From Kurthia massiliensis (GTDB lineage: Bacteria; Bacillota; Bacilli; Bacillales_A; Planococcaceae): a stretch of 44,111 bases of DNA. The notes beneath the pieces were generated by a model that was not told where the DNA came from, made no database searches, and was given only the letters and a program-made list of their open reading frames with translations. The stretch lies in assembly GCF_000285555.1 (NCBI RefSeq), contig NZ_HE611000.1:31474-75584 (forward strand), in the 5' to 3' direction. Made by a program: the position numbers and the translations under genes. Positions 33,396 to 43,339 of the stretch are shown here, piece by piece. Every line of letters begins with the position of its first letter. The stretch's first letter is position 1.

Positions 33396-33528
33396 ATTCA
33401 AGATAGAAACATCTTGTGAAAATACAATATCAGTTACAAATGCTATGCAATCGCACAAAATAAATGATACTATTTATGAGGAGTTTAAAACTTAAATTAT
33501 CGAATTGTATATATGAGGAGAAGATCGA

Positions 33529-34506
33529 ATGAACGAGCAACAAAATTTCTGGCTTGATTTACCGAAGCCATTTTTCATATTAGCACCAATGGAGGACGTA
33601 ACAGATGTTGTCTTCCGTCACGTCGTAGCTGAAGCGGGCCGTCCTGACGTATTCTTTACAGAGTTTACGAACACCGAAAGCTACTGTCACCCACAAGGTC
33701 AAGATAGCGTACGTGGTCGCTTAACGTTTACAGAAGACGAACAACCACTCGTTGCACACATTTGGGGTAACAAACCAGAATTATTCAAACAAATGAGTAT
33801 CGGCATGAAAGAAGCTGGTTTTGCAGGTGTCGATATTAACATGGGTTGCCCAGTAGCTAACGTTGCATCACGAGGTAAAGGTTCTGGTCTAATCAATCAT
33901 CCAGAAACAGCAGCTGAAATTATTCAAGCCGCTAAAGCTGGCGGCCTTCCTGTCAGCGTCAAAACACGCCTAGGCTATACAGATGTAGAAGAATGGCGCG
34001 GTTGGTTAACACATGTATTAAAACAAGATATCGCTAACTTAACAATTCACCTACGTACACGTAAAGAAATGAGTAAAGTTGACGCACACTGGGATTTAAT
34101 TCCTGAAATTAAAGCGTTACGTGATGAAATCGCACCAAATACTTTACTAACAATCAATGGTGATATTCCGAACCGCCAAGTCGGTTTAGAACTTGTTGAA
34201 AAATACGGTGTTGATGGTGTTATGATTGGCCGCGGTGTTTTCACAAACCCATTTGCCTTCTCTACAGACCCACGCGAACGTACAGTAGAAGAATATTTAA
34301 ATTTATTAGATATGCAATTAGATCTTTATGAAAAATATTCTCCTGAAACACGTCGCCCATACAACCATTTACATCGCTTCTTCAAAATTTACGTACGTGG
34401 ATTCAGTGGCGCTGCAGAACTTCGTAACAGCTTAATGAACACGAAATCATTAGACGAAGCACGTCAGTTAGTAAATGAAACACGTCAATCATTAGGTTTA
34501 GCATAA
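33529..34506 (+). CDS. tRNA-dihydrouridine synthase
   Basis: This 325-residue FMN enzyme reduces uridine to dihydrouridine in the tRNA D-arm. The N-terminal barrel has [17 protein letters not shown] (about 17), where the AP-M-V-D block binds FMN, then [22 protein letters not shown] (about 104) with the catalytic Cys in GCP. The SVKTRLG block is at about 144, and [10 protein letters not shown] is at about 180 where most relatives have [19 protein letters not shown] follows at about 231. The C-terminal helical domain runs from about 245. GAGGAG precedes ATG 33529. The length is normal and it is a single-gene unit with a terminator. Confidence 0.93.
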   Translation: MNEQQNFWLDLPKPFFILAPMEDVTDVVFRHVVAEAGRPDVFFTEFTNTESYCHPQGQDSVRGRLTFTEDEQPLVAHIWGNKPELFKQMSIGMKEAGFAGVDINMGCPVANVASRGKGSGLINHPETAAEIIQAAKAGGLPVSVKTRLGYTDVEEWRGWLTHVLKQDIANLTIHLRTRKEMSKVDAHWDLIPEIKALRDEIAPNTLLTINGDIPNRQVGLELVEKYGVDGVMIGRGVFTNPFAFSTDPRERTVEEYLNLLDMQLDLYEKYSPETRRPYNHLHRFFKIYVRGFSGAAELRNSLMNTKSLDEARQLVNETRQSLGLA

Positions 34507-34508
34507 AT

Positions 34509-34546
34509 AAAAAAAGAACTGCCAAAAAATCGGCAGTTCTTTTTTA
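34509..34546. terminator. Bidirectional terminator
   Basis: AAAAAGAACTGCC pairs with GGCAGTTCTTTTT around AAAAAATC. It ends both the dihydrouridine synthase and the reverse-strand gene behind it. Confidence 0.85.
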
Positions 34547-34548
34547 TA

Positions 34549-34929
34549 TTATTTTTTAAACTTTTTCACGAGTTTATAGCGATCACGAATGATATCGTAT
34601 TCATATAAATGCTTATAACCCGATTTTTTCGTTAGTTTATAAAAACCGATCCGCATCATTGCAGGACTTTTCGGATTATCTTCATGTACACCATAAAACA
34701 AATTACCACTTTTTAATTTACGTTGTTCCGTAATCAAAACTCGTGTCTTTTTATATGATGGATTTTTTGAATAAAGATATTTTAATACTTTGTCTCCGCC
34801 CTCATCTAGCAACTTAGCCGTTGATTTTGCAGAAGCTACAGTTGGTGCACTATTTGGTGTAACATTGCCAACTGAAAAAGTACTAAAAGCAATGGCACCT
34901 GCTAGCAAAGATGATACTATTTTTTTCAT
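34549..34929 (-). CDS. Small secreted protein of unknown function
   Basis: This 126-residue protein has a signal peptide (MKKIVSSLLAGAIAFSTFSVG, with ASA as a likely cut site near residue 34). The mature part is basic and tyrosine-rich, with LLDEGGDKVLKYLYSKNPSYKK then LFYGVHEDNPKSPAMMRIGFY and a tail RDRYKLVKKFKK. I do not recognise the family. AAGGAGG lies before ATG 34929. It is a single-gene unit with a shared terminator. Its divergent neighbour is the dipeptidase. Confidence 0.6.
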   Translation of the reverse strand: MKKIVSSLLAGAIAFSTFSVGNVTPNSAPTVASAKSTAKLLDEGGDKVLKYLYSKNPSYKKTRVLITEQRKLKSGNLFYGVHEDNPKSPAMMRIGFYKLTKKSGYKHLYEYDIIRDRYKLVKKFKK

Positions 34930-35061
34930 TCGAAATCCTCCTTATATTGGACCGCATTTAGTGCATATATACCCATATTATTCAGAATATATACGCTACG
35001 CAACGAGTCTTTTTTCTATGATATAATTTGTACAATCATATAAGAAAGCATAGGTGATATT

Positions 35062-36471
35062 ATGGACAACAGAAAACTAGGCTCTTGTACGACGATTCTT
35101 GTCGGCAAAAAAGCATCTATCGACGGATCAACGATGATCGCGCGTAACGAAGATAGTGGTAGTGCTGCATCTAACCCACAAAAATTTATCGTGATGCATC
35201 CAGAAAACCAACCAAAAGTATATAAATCTGTACAAAGTGGCTTTGAGATTACATTGCCAGATACCCCATTGCGCTACACTTCTACACCAGACGCTGCAGA
35301 TGGCTTCGGCATTTGGGGTGAATCAGGTATTAATAGCGCAAACGTCGCAATGACAGCCACTGAAACAATTACGACAAATGCACGCGTGCTTGGTGTCGAT
35401 CCATTTGAAATGAACGGTATCGGCGAAGAAGACATGCTGACAATCGTTTTACCATATATTCGCTCAGCTAAAGAAGGCGTTTTACGCTTAGGTGCGATTT
35501 TAGAACAATATGGTACATATGAGTCAAATGGTATCGCATTTTCAGACCATGACGAAGTATGGTACTTAGAAACAATCGGCGGTCATAACTGGGCAGCTGT
35601 ACGTATTCCAGACGATGCGTATGTCGTTGCACCAAACCGTTTCAACATTGACCATTTTGATTTTGATTCAGCAGATACACTTTGCTCAACAGGCTTACAA
35701 GAAATGATTGAGACGTATCATTTAAATCCTGATTTTGAAGGATATAACTTGCGCCACATTTTCGGTAGCGCTTCTGTAAAAGATACACGTTACAACAACC
35801 CACGCGCTTGGTACGTTCAAAAATTCTTCAATCCTGAAGTGGAACAACAACCAATGGATCAAGACTTACCATTTATTTGCCGCGCAAATCGCAAAATTTC
35901 TGTTGAAGACGTAAAATGGGCGTTAAGCTCTCACTTCGAAAATACAGAATTCGACCCTTACGGTGAAGGCGATGAAACGACGAAAAATATGTTCCGTACA
36001 ATCGGCTTAAACCGTAACCAAGAATGCCACATTTTACAACTACGTAATGATGTGCCGAAAGAAATCGCAGGCGTTCATTGGTTAGCATTTGGACCGAATA
36101 CATTTAACGCTGTCGTTCCTTTCTATGCGAACGTATTAGATACACCAGCATGTTACCGCGATACAACAGATACATTTGATATTACGAAAATCCATTGGTT
36201 AAGCCATACCATCGCATTGCTTGGTGATTCAAATTACAATTTATACAGTGATATGCAAAGCCGCTTTGAACGCGATACAGTCGCTACTTGCCGTCATTTA
36301 CAACTACAAGCAGATAAAGAAGCATTACAGCAAGACAACTTACAACAATATTTAACAGATATTAATGAGCAATTTGCCTCAATTAGCTTCAAAAATACGA
36401 ACAAGCTTTTAGGTGATATGATGGCTGCTGGTACGAAAAAAATGAAATTAAACTATTCATTAGCAGACTAA
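35062..36471 (+). CDS. pepD: C69 family dipeptidase
   Basis: This 469-residue enzyme is a C69 dipeptidase of the Lactobacillus PepD type. The N-terminal GSCTTILVGKKAS (Cys9) gives the Ntn nucleophile after trimming. Other family marks are STMIARNEDSG (about 28), WGESGINSANVAMTATETI (about 88), IGEEDMLTIVLPYI (about 121) and YLETIGGHNWAAVRIPDDAYVVAPNRF (about 173-199). It splits dipeptides in the cytoplasm. TATAAT at about 35022 is a possible -10 box. TAGGTGAT precedes ATG 35062. The sequence ends with a terminator. Confidence 0.92.
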   Translation: MDNRKLGSCTTILVGKKASIDGSTMIARNEDSGSAASNPQKFIVMHPENQPKVYKSVQSGFEITLPDTPLRYTSTPDAADGFGIWGESGINSANVAMTATETITTNARVLGVDPFEMNGIGEEDMLTIVLPYIRSAKEGVLRLGAILEQYGTYESNGIAFSDHDEVWYLETIGGHNWAAVRIPDDAYVVAPNRFNIDHFDFDSADTLCSTGLQEMIETYHLNPDFEGYNLRHIFGSASVKDTRYNNPRAWYVQKFFNPEVEQQPMDQDLPFICRANRKISVEDVKWALSSHFENTEFDPYGEGDETTKNMFRTIGLNRNQECHILQLRNDVPKEIAGVHWLAFGPNTFNAVVPFYANVLDTPACYRDTTDTFDITKIHWLSHTIALLGDSNYNLYSDMQSRFERDTVATCRHLQLQADKEALQQDNLQQYLTDINEQFASISFKNTNKLLGDMMAAGTKKMKLNYSLAD

Positions 36472-36499
36472 AGCGTTATTTATTTTAAAGAACATTCAG

Positions 36500-36538
36500 A
36501 AAAACAGTCGTAATCTGTCGAATTATGACTGTTTTTTC
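36500..36538 (+). terminator. Terminator of pepD
   Basis: AACAGTC-TAAT pairs with ATTA-GACTGTT, then TTTTTCTT. Confidence 0.75.
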
Positions 36539-36615
36539 TTATTTATGCACTTCATGCAACGATTATACATCATTACTGTATAATACATATCAAATAATTA
36601 ACATGGAGTAATGAG

Positions 36616-37389
36616 ATGAAATTAGAATATGATTCTTTAAATATGATCGTCAATCAACAAGAAACAGACCAAATTTTATTAGCAGATATTATTCAAATGT
36701 TTGAATTGTTGGCAACACAGCCCGATAAAATCATTCATTTCGTAAATACCGATGACGTAAAAATAATGTATCAACAAGTCTTTTTTCAATTTATGCATGT
36801 TTTAAAAAATGACATCTCTTTTCAACAATTACTCGTACAACTTTTACGATATGACCGCGCTTTATTTATCCATTCTTTACATGTGACGATTTATGCGCTA
36901 TTAATCGGTCATAAAGCACAATTAGACGTTGCGCAATTAATCGAATTAGCGAAAGCAGCGCTCTTACATGACATTGGTAAGGTTGCCGTATCACCAACGA
37001 TTTTATATAAACCTGCAAAATTAACAACCGATGAATTTAATCAAGTGAAGGAACACGTTTTATACGGTTACCATTACTTAAAATCACACGCCATATCATT
37101 ATCTTCAACGATTTTGAAAGCGGTTAAACAGCATCATGAGCGCTTAGATGGTAGTGGGTATCCATATGGTGCTACGTATATTCATCCTTTCGCTAAAATC
37201 GTTGCAGTTGCAGACGTATTTGATGCACTGACGGCCGAACGATGTTATAAACAAGCGTTACCTGTTCATGAGGCATATCGTATTTTACAACTAGAAGCAC
37301 AACATAAGATCGAGCCGAAATATGTCAATATTTTAATGCATTGTATTTCTGTACAATCAACTAAATTAATTTCGATAGATTTTCCATAA
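36616..37389 (+). CDS. HD-GYP domain protein, probable cyclic-di-GMP phosphodiesterase
   Basis: This 257-residue protein has a short N-terminal part of about 75 residues and an HD-GYP domain: HSLHVTIYALLIGH (about 93), AALLHDIGKVAVSPTILYKPAKL (about 114-136), EHVLYGYHYLK (about 146), VKQHHERLDGSGYPYG (about 174-189) and VAVADVFDALTAER (about 197-210). The metal-binding HD pair and the GYP residues are all present, so it probably hydrolyses cyclic-di-GMP. ATGGAGTA lies before the start, and TGTATAAT at 36578 is a possible -10. The N-terminal part is too short for a standard sensor domain. Confidence 0.88.
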   Translation: MKLEYDSLNMIVNQQETDQILLADIIQMFELLATQPDKIIHFVNTDDVKIMYQQVFFQFMHVLKNDISFQQLLVQLLRYDRALFIHSLHVTIYALLIGHKAQLDVAQLIELAKAALLHDIGKVAVSPTILYKPAKLTTDEFNQVKEHVLYGYHYLKSHAISLSSTILKAVKQHHERLDGSGYPYGATYIHPFAKIVAVADVFDALTAERCYKQALPVHEAYRILQLEAQHKIEPKYVNILMHCISVQSTKLISIDFP

Positions 37390-37398
37390 ATTTCATTT

Positions 37399-37431
37399 AA
37401 AAAAGGTACTTTATCAATTTGTACCTTTTTT
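37399..37431 (+). terminator. Terminator
   Basis: AAAAAGGTAC pairs with GTACCTTTTT around TTTATCAATTT. Confidence 0.8.
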
Positions 37432-37500
37432 ATTTTGCACAATTTTTTGTAAAAATTTGATACAATATCGAAAGAAATGTTTTGAATCGAGGTTTTAACG

Positions 37501-38472
37501 ATGCACCTTTTATCAAACGAACAACTGAAACATATGTTGACACAACAACAATATGAATATTTATTACTTAAACTTCAAGAAAATTATGATGCTTTATTTC
37601 AACAAATGACGACGACGCAACATGTTACGACGATACAGGCGGTCGATATTTCGTTAACCGAAGCGGAGCGACACGTTGAAAAATGGCGATTAATTGATTG
37701 TATTGACCATGGTAAATACAATCGTGCTGGTAAATGTGCTTGTGGGATGCCGCTTCGCTATGAATTTATTATCGAGCATATCGACACGAAAAAACGTATT
37801 CATTATGGGCGCGATCATTTTGCACAATTTTTAAATATGCCACCGCGTCATTTAAAAACACTCCATGAAGCGAATGAAGTATTGAAACAAAATATATTAG
37901 AAATGGTGACTGCCCTTGCATCACCGAATGATCATATGCGCTATTATTTGCAAATTATTTTAGATGCAGAACAATATAACGCAGCGCATCCTGAAACACC
38001 TTTACATATTCCTTACGATGCAAAACAGCAATTAGCAGTCGGCTTGCCACTTTTAAAAATCCAGCAACATATGTTAGATGAGACGGCAACAAAGCTACAA
38101 AATGCGCAGCGCATCGAACAAATGAAACAACTAGCACATACATATACACCCGTAGCACCTGTTGTGCACAATACACCTTCTCTAACGAAAGCAGCGCCGC
38201 CACCGCTTATTTTACCTGACGCTAATTTACCCCTCCGCGCACAAGTCATTATATTATTAAGTGATGGCATTAAAAGTGCGCTAATGATCGCCCACTTATT
38301 ACACGACCAGTCCTGTGATGTATTAGATGCTTTTTCGATTTATGATTTAAGACGACCTGCGATATACGGTAAAATTGTCAGTATTTTAATGGACTTAGAA
38401 GCAGAAGGGATTGTCACGTTATCACATAGTCCTATAAAGCAACATTTAGACTGTATTGCACATTTGGTTTAG
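37501..38472 (+). CDS. Protein of unknown function with a CxC motif (DUF3895-like)
   Basis: This 323-residue protein shows WRLIDCIDHGKYNRAGKCACGMPLRYEFIIEH (about 62-93), a pattern of C-x5-N...C-x-C and a strand that then continues IHYGRDHFAQFLNMPPRHL. This recalls the DUF3895 proteins of Bacillus, where a metal-binding CxCG block is followed by a GxxHF block. The middle (about 120-215) is helical, with a proline- and alanine-rich linker (about 220-240). The C-terminal 80 residues (LRAQVIILLSDGIKSALMIAHLL, then YGKIVSILMDLEAEGIVTL) look like a winged-helix domain. Function is unknown; DNA or RNA binding is a guess. No close neighbour suggests a partner. Confidence 0.6.
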   Translation: MHLLSNEQLKHMLTQQQYEYLLLKLQENYDALFQQMTTTQHVTTIQAVDISLTEAERHVEKWRLIDCIDHGKYNRAGKCACGMPLRYEFIIEHIDTKKRIHYGRDHFAQFLNMPPRHLKTLHEANEVLKQNILEMVTALASPNDHMRYYLQIILDAEQYNAAHPETPLHIPYDAKQQLAVGLPLLKIQQHMLDETATKLQNAQRIEQMKQLAHTYTPVAPVVHNTPSLTKAAPPPLILPDANLPLRAQVIILLSDGIKSALMIAHLLHDQSCDVLDAFSIYDLRRPAIYGKIVSILMDLEAEGIVTLSHSPIKQHLDCIAHLV

Positions 38473-38615
38473 AAAATTGTCATTTTCTTCAAAAAAGTAT
38501 TTGAATTCTAAAAAAACGTCTTTATAATACAAAGTAATCCAATGAGAATTAGTATTGACTAGACATACTAGAGACCTTTTAATTTTTAATACTAAGTGAA
38601 TTAGAGGGAAATAAC

Positions 38616-38846
38616 ATGGTGAAAGAAATGAAACTCGGGTTATTTATCCAATTGCCTGGGCAACATCTTGCAAGTTGGCGTCATCTAGCATCTAAAGCAA
38701 GCAGCAACTACGGTTTAAACTAGTTTACACAAACAGCAGAAAGTAGTAAATTCGATACTTTATTTATCACTAACTCTGTTATGCGCCTACTAGACGCACA
38801 TTCTTACTCTGAATTAAAGCTAGATCCTTTATTAGTGATGGTTGCA
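38616..38846 (+). pseudogene. Flavin-dependent monooxygenase (LLM class) 5' remnant
   Basis: From ATG 38616 with AGAGGG before it, the frame reads MKLGLFIQLPGQHLASWRH, then after an in-frame TAG (38721) continues FTQTAESSKFDTLFIT, SVMRLLDAHSYSELKLDPLLVMVA. This is the N-terminus of an NtaA/SnaA-type monooxygenase, which would normally be about 430 residues. The in-frame stop and loss of the rest make it a relic. It joins directly to the transporter-like sequence at about 38847. Confidence 0.75.
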
Positions 38847-39472
38847 TTTCTGCCATCGCAAAACTTGTTCATCCATCGAATGTCGTACCGCAGTAAGGAA
38901 TTTTTCATATGGGCGTCGATGTATAAGTTGACTGCAATGCTTATTGATTCATTTAGCATTGGCATTTGGGACATGTTTTCAAGCATTATCTTTATGTTGG
39001 CACTACTGTTAGTACTAGGTATGCTCCGTGCGCCACTTTTTGCCCAAAGTGACCGAAAAGAGTATCGGCTTTATGAAAAAATTTTCGATTGCAGTATTCT
39101 TAATTTTTATTATTATCATAGTAGCAAATAACTACCCGGTCTTTGCTGAGCATATTCGTACTGTACTCATAATCGTTGCTATTTTAAATGCTCTCGCAAT
39201 CATTAGGTTATACAGTAGCGAAATTGCTCGGACTGCAAGAAACAGATCGTCGCGCCATTGCGATGGAAACAGGTATTCAAAATTCTGGCCTCGATTTGAT
39301 TCTCGTATTTAATTTCTTTGATGGCTTAGGTGGTATAGCCATTGTGGCAGCAATTTGGGGAACTTGGCATATCGTATCCGGGTTAATTGTTGCAACAATT
39401 TGGTCACGCAAAGCCCCTGCGTTTACGACCGAGTCATCAATACCTCCTCTAACCGTTACAAAAAATACTTAA
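38847..39472 (+). pseudogene. Bile acid:sodium symporter family gene, frameshifted
   Basis: Three reading frames carry successive parts. Frame 1 has WDMFSSIIFMLALLLVLGML (to about 39025). Frame 2 (from 39028) reads RHFLPKVTEKSIGFMKKFSIAVFLIFIIIIVANN. Frame 3 (from about 39188) reads LGYTVAKLLGLQETDRRAIAMETGIQNSGLDLI, then FNFFDGLGGIAIVAAIWGTWHIVSGLI. The third piece matches the C-terminal part of BASS-family sodium-coupled carriers, including GIQNSG. At least two frameshifts and a missing 5' half show that it is not functional. Confidence 0.75.
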
Positions 39473-39483
39473 CGAACGTTTTT

Positions 39484-39520
39484 ACCCATTCAGGATTGTC
39501 TCCCTGAATGGGTTTACTTT
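39484..39520 (+). terminator. Terminator after the symporter relic
   Basis: ACCCATTCAGG pairs with CCTGAATGGGT, then TTACTTTTT. Confidence 0.7.
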
Positions 39521-39608
39521 TTATTTTATATAGATTAGCGAGTTCAAATAATTATAAATTTATATAAAACTAATTAATTAGTTAATCAATTAATTAGTAA
39601 TTTTGTAC

Positions 39609-39647
39609 AAAAAAACAGCAATATGCTAGACGTATTGCTGTTTTTTT
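39609..39647 (-). terminator. Terminator of the esterase gene
   Basis: AACAGCAATA pairs with TATTGCTGTT; long T runs lie on both strands. It ends the reverse-strand gene. Confidence 0.8.
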
Positions 39648-39649
39648 CA

Positions 39650-40669
39650 CTAATCGATATGTTTTTTGAGAAAAGCGATCGTTTCTGCCATAGAACGTTG
39701 TGCCGCTTCGGTATTTAAACTAAATTGATATTCATGCCATATTTTTTCGTCCGTATCGTCGAAAAAGCGTGACTGCACGGGGACATCTTTTTCTTTTAAT
39801 GCTTTTACAAGTGCTTGGCCTTGTTCGGGAAACGTAAATGCATTTCCGTCAGTGACGTAGCTCGGTGGGAAATCGCTCGTCACATGTCGTGCGATTGAAG
39901 CCATCTGTACCGCTTCGCTCTCTTTCCAACGATGTTGTCCTGTTAAATCACGTCCAACCGTACTGGCGAAAAATTTCATGATCCAATCATGCCATTTTAA
40001 GTTCGTCATTTGGATTAAATCGACCGGTCCACAATATGAAATAAATGCCTTTACGTCATCACGCGGAATTGATGCTTTCATATCCATCTCGCTAGCATAT
40101 TGTGGATTCGTTTGCACGAGCATATATTGCCCTGCAATTTGCGCGCCTGCTGAATCACCACCAAAAACGAGTCGTTTCATATCTAAATATGGGTATTTTT
40201 CCGCATGTTGTTCAATATAATGATACGCTTCATTTAATTGTTCGAGCTGACCGGGATAGCGTAATTCTGGTGCAAACTCATAATTAATCGAAATGAGTGC
40301 AATTTTTTCTTGCTCAATCAACGTATGCGCATATTCATTCAACAATGATTTATCACCTGCTAAATATCCGCCTCCATGAAGCCAAAAAATAACTGGTACT
40401 TGCTCACCTTTTTTCAAATCGTGTGGATAATAAATATCAAATTCATTGCGTCCATATTTCGATGTATACGTTTCATTGTGAATAACGTTGACGACTTCTT
40501 TTGATTTTTCAAATTGCGTACTGTTTTTAATCGGTACTTCACGATTAAAAGCATAGCGAATGAGTGCCGTTCCTGGTTTCGGGGAAATATAAAAAGCAAT
40601 GGTAGCTACAAATATAGTGAAAACGATGAGACTAGTGATGATAAGCATAATTTTTTTCCAATAAGCCAT
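39650..40669 (-). CDS. Membrane-anchored alpha/beta hydrolase (esterase)
   Basis: This 339-residue protein has a membrane helix at about 8-28 (IITSLIVFTIFVATIAFYI) as anchor, then an alpha/beta hydrolase domain. The oxyanion block is FWLHGGGYLAGDK (about 96), the nucleophile elbow is VFGGDSAGAQIAG (about 166, GDSAG), the acid is in YVTDGNAF (about 282), and the His is in KIWHEYQF (about 310). This is the HSL/acetyl-esterase type. It probably removes acetyl or short acyl groups on the outside of the membrane. The start is ATG 40669 with GGAGGTTCTAT before it; the frame opens 11 codons earlier. It is a single-gene unit. Confidence 0.88.
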   Translation of the reverse strand: MAYWKKIMLIITSLIVFTIFVATIAFYISPKPGTALIRYAFNREVPIKNSTQFEKSKEVVNVIHNETYTSKYGRNEFDIYYPHDLKKGEQVPVIFWLHGGGYLAGDKSLLNEYAHTLIEQEKIALISINYEFAPELRYPGQLEQLNEAYHYIEQHAEKYPYLDMKRLVFGGDSAGAQIAGQYMLVQTNPQYASEMDMKASIPRDDVKAFISYCGPVDLIQMTNLKWHDWIMKFFASTVGRDLTGQHRWKESEAVQMASIARHVTSDFPPSYVTDGNAFTFPEQGQALVKALKEKDVPVQSRFFDDTDEKIWHEYQFSLNTEAAQRSMAETIAFLKKHID

Positions 40670-40879
40670 ATAGAACCTCCATTCAGTAGTAAGACAAATC
40701 ACAATTTCTTATTAAATATGTTAATTACGTAAATGATGATGTGATACATACATCTTCTATTTTTCCATTTCTACGATTGATGGGTGTTAAATTATTACAA
40801 AAATTAATCTAAAAGGATTGATACTTTAGTATTAGTTACTTATACTATATACCGTACTAATAGAAGAAGGATGAGATTG

Positions 40880-41326
40880 ATGAAAACTGTATATTTCTTT
40901 TGTAGTGGAAATTCTAATCGTGCACAGTTGGCTCAAGGATTCGCAGAAGTCTACTTAAAAGACAAAGTTCGTTTTATTAGTACTTCTTTCCCTGATCAAA
41001 AACCGATGAACCCACTCGCTATTTTAGTAATGAAAGAAATCGGCATCGACATTTCACATTACGAATCACCACAATTTAATCCTGCTTTGTTTCAACAAGC
41101 AGATTATTTGATTAGTATTTGTGAAGAACCACTGCAACCGTCGTTATCCGTATCCAACAACACGAACCATATACATATTCAAATTGATGATCCACTTGCT
41201 TGCGACGATTACCTTGAACAGCTCAAAATGTATCGTAAAGTACGCGATCAATTAGGCGTTGAAATTAAACGTTTCGCAAAGCATATCGAAGATGAATCAT
41301 CTATTACACCCCAAAAAGGAAATTAG
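40880..41326 (+). CDS. ArsC/low-molecular-weight phosphatase-like protein
   Basis: This 148-residue protein begins MKTVYFFCSGNSNRAQLAQGFA, which matches the C-x5-R phosphate loop of thioredoxin-coupled arsenate reductase and low-molecular-weight tyrosine phosphatases (CTGNSCR in ArsC). Here the second Cys of the loop is Asn. ArsC needs two further Cys (about 82 and 89); only one Cys is seen in SICEEPLQPS. The C-terminal part has DDPLACDDYLEQLKMYRKVRDQLGVEIKRF, as in ArsC. It may act as a phosphatase or a changed reductase. ATG 40880 has AGAAGG 9 bases before; an ATG at 40871 abuts the site. Confidence 0.75.
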   Translation: MKTVYFFCSGNSNRAQLAQGFAEVYLKDKVRFISTSFPDQKPMNPLAILVMKEIGIDISHYESPQFNPALFQQADYLISICEEPLQPSLSVSNNTNHIHIQIDDPLACDDYLEQLKMYRKVRDQLGVEIKRFAKHIEDESSITPQKGN

Positions 41327-41568
41327 TGCTGAGCTAGTTTCTTTTTTTTAGTTAAAAAATTCATGTAATGTTCATAAATAAGCGCATCTTATACGCTATT
41401 ATAGGCAATCGTTATTAAAATTCATAGGATAATGCTAATATTTTTGAGATGACGCTCGAAATTACATTTTTACCACTATTTTAGGTTTTTTGGCTCATTT
41501 CAATTGTTACAACATATATAATTCAAATGGATATAAAATTATCTATATTTTGGGAAGGTTGTTTAACT

Positions 41569-43254
41569 ATGAAAATTTTCAGTAAAATATTTTTCTCATT
41601 CACACTTGTTATTTTGCTCTTTGTAGGATTAGCGGGTTATGCTATGACACAAACCGCAAAAATCAAATCCAGTGGGGATGCGTTAAATCATTCTGGTGTC
41701 AAACCTGCACTTGTCCTCACGCAAATCGGACAATTAACAGAAAATACGCGTGTACAAATGGTAACGGCACTCGCGTTCAAAAATGTCGGTGCAACACAAA
41801 TTGCCCTTCAAAATTTGGACCAATTAAAAGCATTGGAAGCGACTTATCAACAAATTAGTCCTACTCAAAAAACAGACGATATGTTAAAAGACTATGCAGA
41901 AAAGTGGGCAAAATTTGATGAGCGTGTCCGTCTAAACGAACAGCTGATGAAAAAAGGTGATTGGGAAGCCGCAACAGCGGGAATTCAAGCTGGCAAACCT
42001 TTATTTGAAGATGCACAAGCGGCATTTACCGCATTAGCAGATCAACAGTCAAAAGATGTGGACGTCATTACGACAAACAATGAAATAATTTATAAAAATA
42101 TTATTATGCTTACTGTCCTATTAGTGATTGTTATTACACTCATTGCAGCTGCGATTGCTTATTTCACGACGAAACGTATGACAAAAGGAATTCAAGCGGT
42201 GCAACAACAAGCTGAAAAAATTTCACACGGACAATTAAATGCGCCGTCACTTCCGATTGTCGGAAAAGATGAATTTGCTTCATTAGCGCAATCGATTAAT
42301 GACATGCAATCTGTGCTCGTCAATGTCGTTAAAGAAACAGCAGATGTAAGTCAACAAGTTTCAGCGAGTGCTGAACAGTTATCAGCGACAACACAAGAAA
42401 ATATGAAAGTCACAGAACTGATGACTGCGCAAACTGCACAAACTGTAGAATACTCTGCGACACAACGTGAAAATTTATCGACGATTAATCAATCCCTACT
42501 ATCATTAAATAATAACGTTCAAACGATTACACAACGTAGCAATACGATGGATACGTTATCACAAGAAACATTTGAAAAAACGAAATTAGGCACGGACGCT
42601 GTTGCTTCTGTTTACAATCAAATGGAACTCATTGTCGCATCATCAAAACAAAATGAATTAGCTGTTCATCAATTACAAGAAAAATCGTTAAAAATTACAG
42701 ACATCGTACAAATGATCACACAAATTTCTGAACAAACGAATTTATTAGCATTGAATGCAGCGATTGAAGCAGCTCGTGCCGGCGAATCCGGAAAAGGCTT
42801 TGCAGTTGTCGCAGACGAAGTGCGTAAGCTTGCAGAGCAATCGAAACATTCAGCAGATGATATTTTCAATATGGTGTCTGAAATTCAATCTGACGTACAA
42901 CAAGTCATTCAAGCAATCCAACAAGAATCACATCGCATTCACGACGGCTTAACGAAAACAGAAGACGTTACAACGATTTTCAAAGACATCGAAATGATGA
43001 TTCATGATGTAAAACGATACGCAGTCGATATTCACCAATCTATCGTTGAAGTCCAATCGATGAATACGACGATTTTAGAAAATGCATCTGAAATTGATAC
43101 GCTTGCTATCAATACGTTAGACGGTGCAAAACAAAGTAATGATGCAACAACGACACAGTTAGGTTCTATCGAAGAGATTTCAGCTGCTTCTCAAGCACTT
43201 GCACATTTATCAGAAAATCTACAAACGGTTATTAATCAATTTCAAACGAAATAG
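41569..43254 (+). CDS. Methyl-accepting chemotaxis protein (membrane receptor)
   Basis: This 561-residue receptor has a first membrane helix (about 6-27, [19 protein letters not shown]), an outer four-helix-bundle sensor (about 30-178, with [24 protein letters not shown]), a second membrane helix (about 180-203, [20 protein letters not shown]), a HAMP linker (about 205-255) and a long signalling coiled coil with the tip [38 protein letters not shown] (about 397-434). It signals to CheA. GGGAAGG lies about 10 bases before ATG 41569, and a 14-codon extension upstream lacks a site. Its ligand is unknown. It is a single gene with a terminator. Confidence 0.93.
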   Translation: MKIFSKIFFSFTLVILLFVGLAGYAMTQTAKIKSSGDALNHSGVKPALVLTQIGQLTENTRVQMVTALAFKNVGATQIALQNLDQLKALEATYQQISPTQKTDDMLKDYAEKWAKFDERVRLNEQLMKKGDWEAATAGIQAGKPLFEDAQAAFTALADQQSKDVDVITTNNEIIYKNIIMLTVLLVIVITLIAAAIAYFTTKRMTKGIQAVQQQAEKISHGQLNAPSLPIVGKDEFASLAQSINDMQSVLVNVVKETADVSQQVSASAEQLSATTQENMKVTELMTAQTAQTVEYSATQRENLSTINQSLLSLNNNVQTITQRSNTMDTLSQETFEKTKLGTDAVASVYNQMELIVASSKQNELAVHQLQEKSLKITDIVQMITQISEQTNLLALNAAIEAARAGESGKGFAVVADEVRKLAEQSKHSADDIFNMVSEIQSDVQQVIQAIQQESHRIHDGLTKTEDVTTIFKDIEMMIHDVKRYAVDIHQSIVEVQSMNTTILENASEIDTLAINTLDGAKQSNDATTTQLGSIEEISAASQALAHLSENLQTVINQFQTK

Positions 43255-43292
43255 TAGCACATATGTTCAAACGTTTGAATATATAGCAATAT

Positions 43293-43336
43293 AAAAAGCT
43301 GTGCGTCCGCCTAAATTGGCAGATGCACAGCTTTTT
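43293..43336. terminator. Bidirectional terminator
   Basis: AAAAGCTGTGC pairs with GCACAGCTTTT around a 21-base loop. It lies between the chemoreceptor and the reverse-strand transporter pseudogene. Confidence 0.8.
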
Positions 43337-43339
43337 GTT

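Noticed and set aside
43265..43280. Palindrome TTCAAACGTTTGAA near the chemoreceptor end
   Set aside because: It is short, lies beyond a stop codon with a terminator next to it, and no operator role can be supported.
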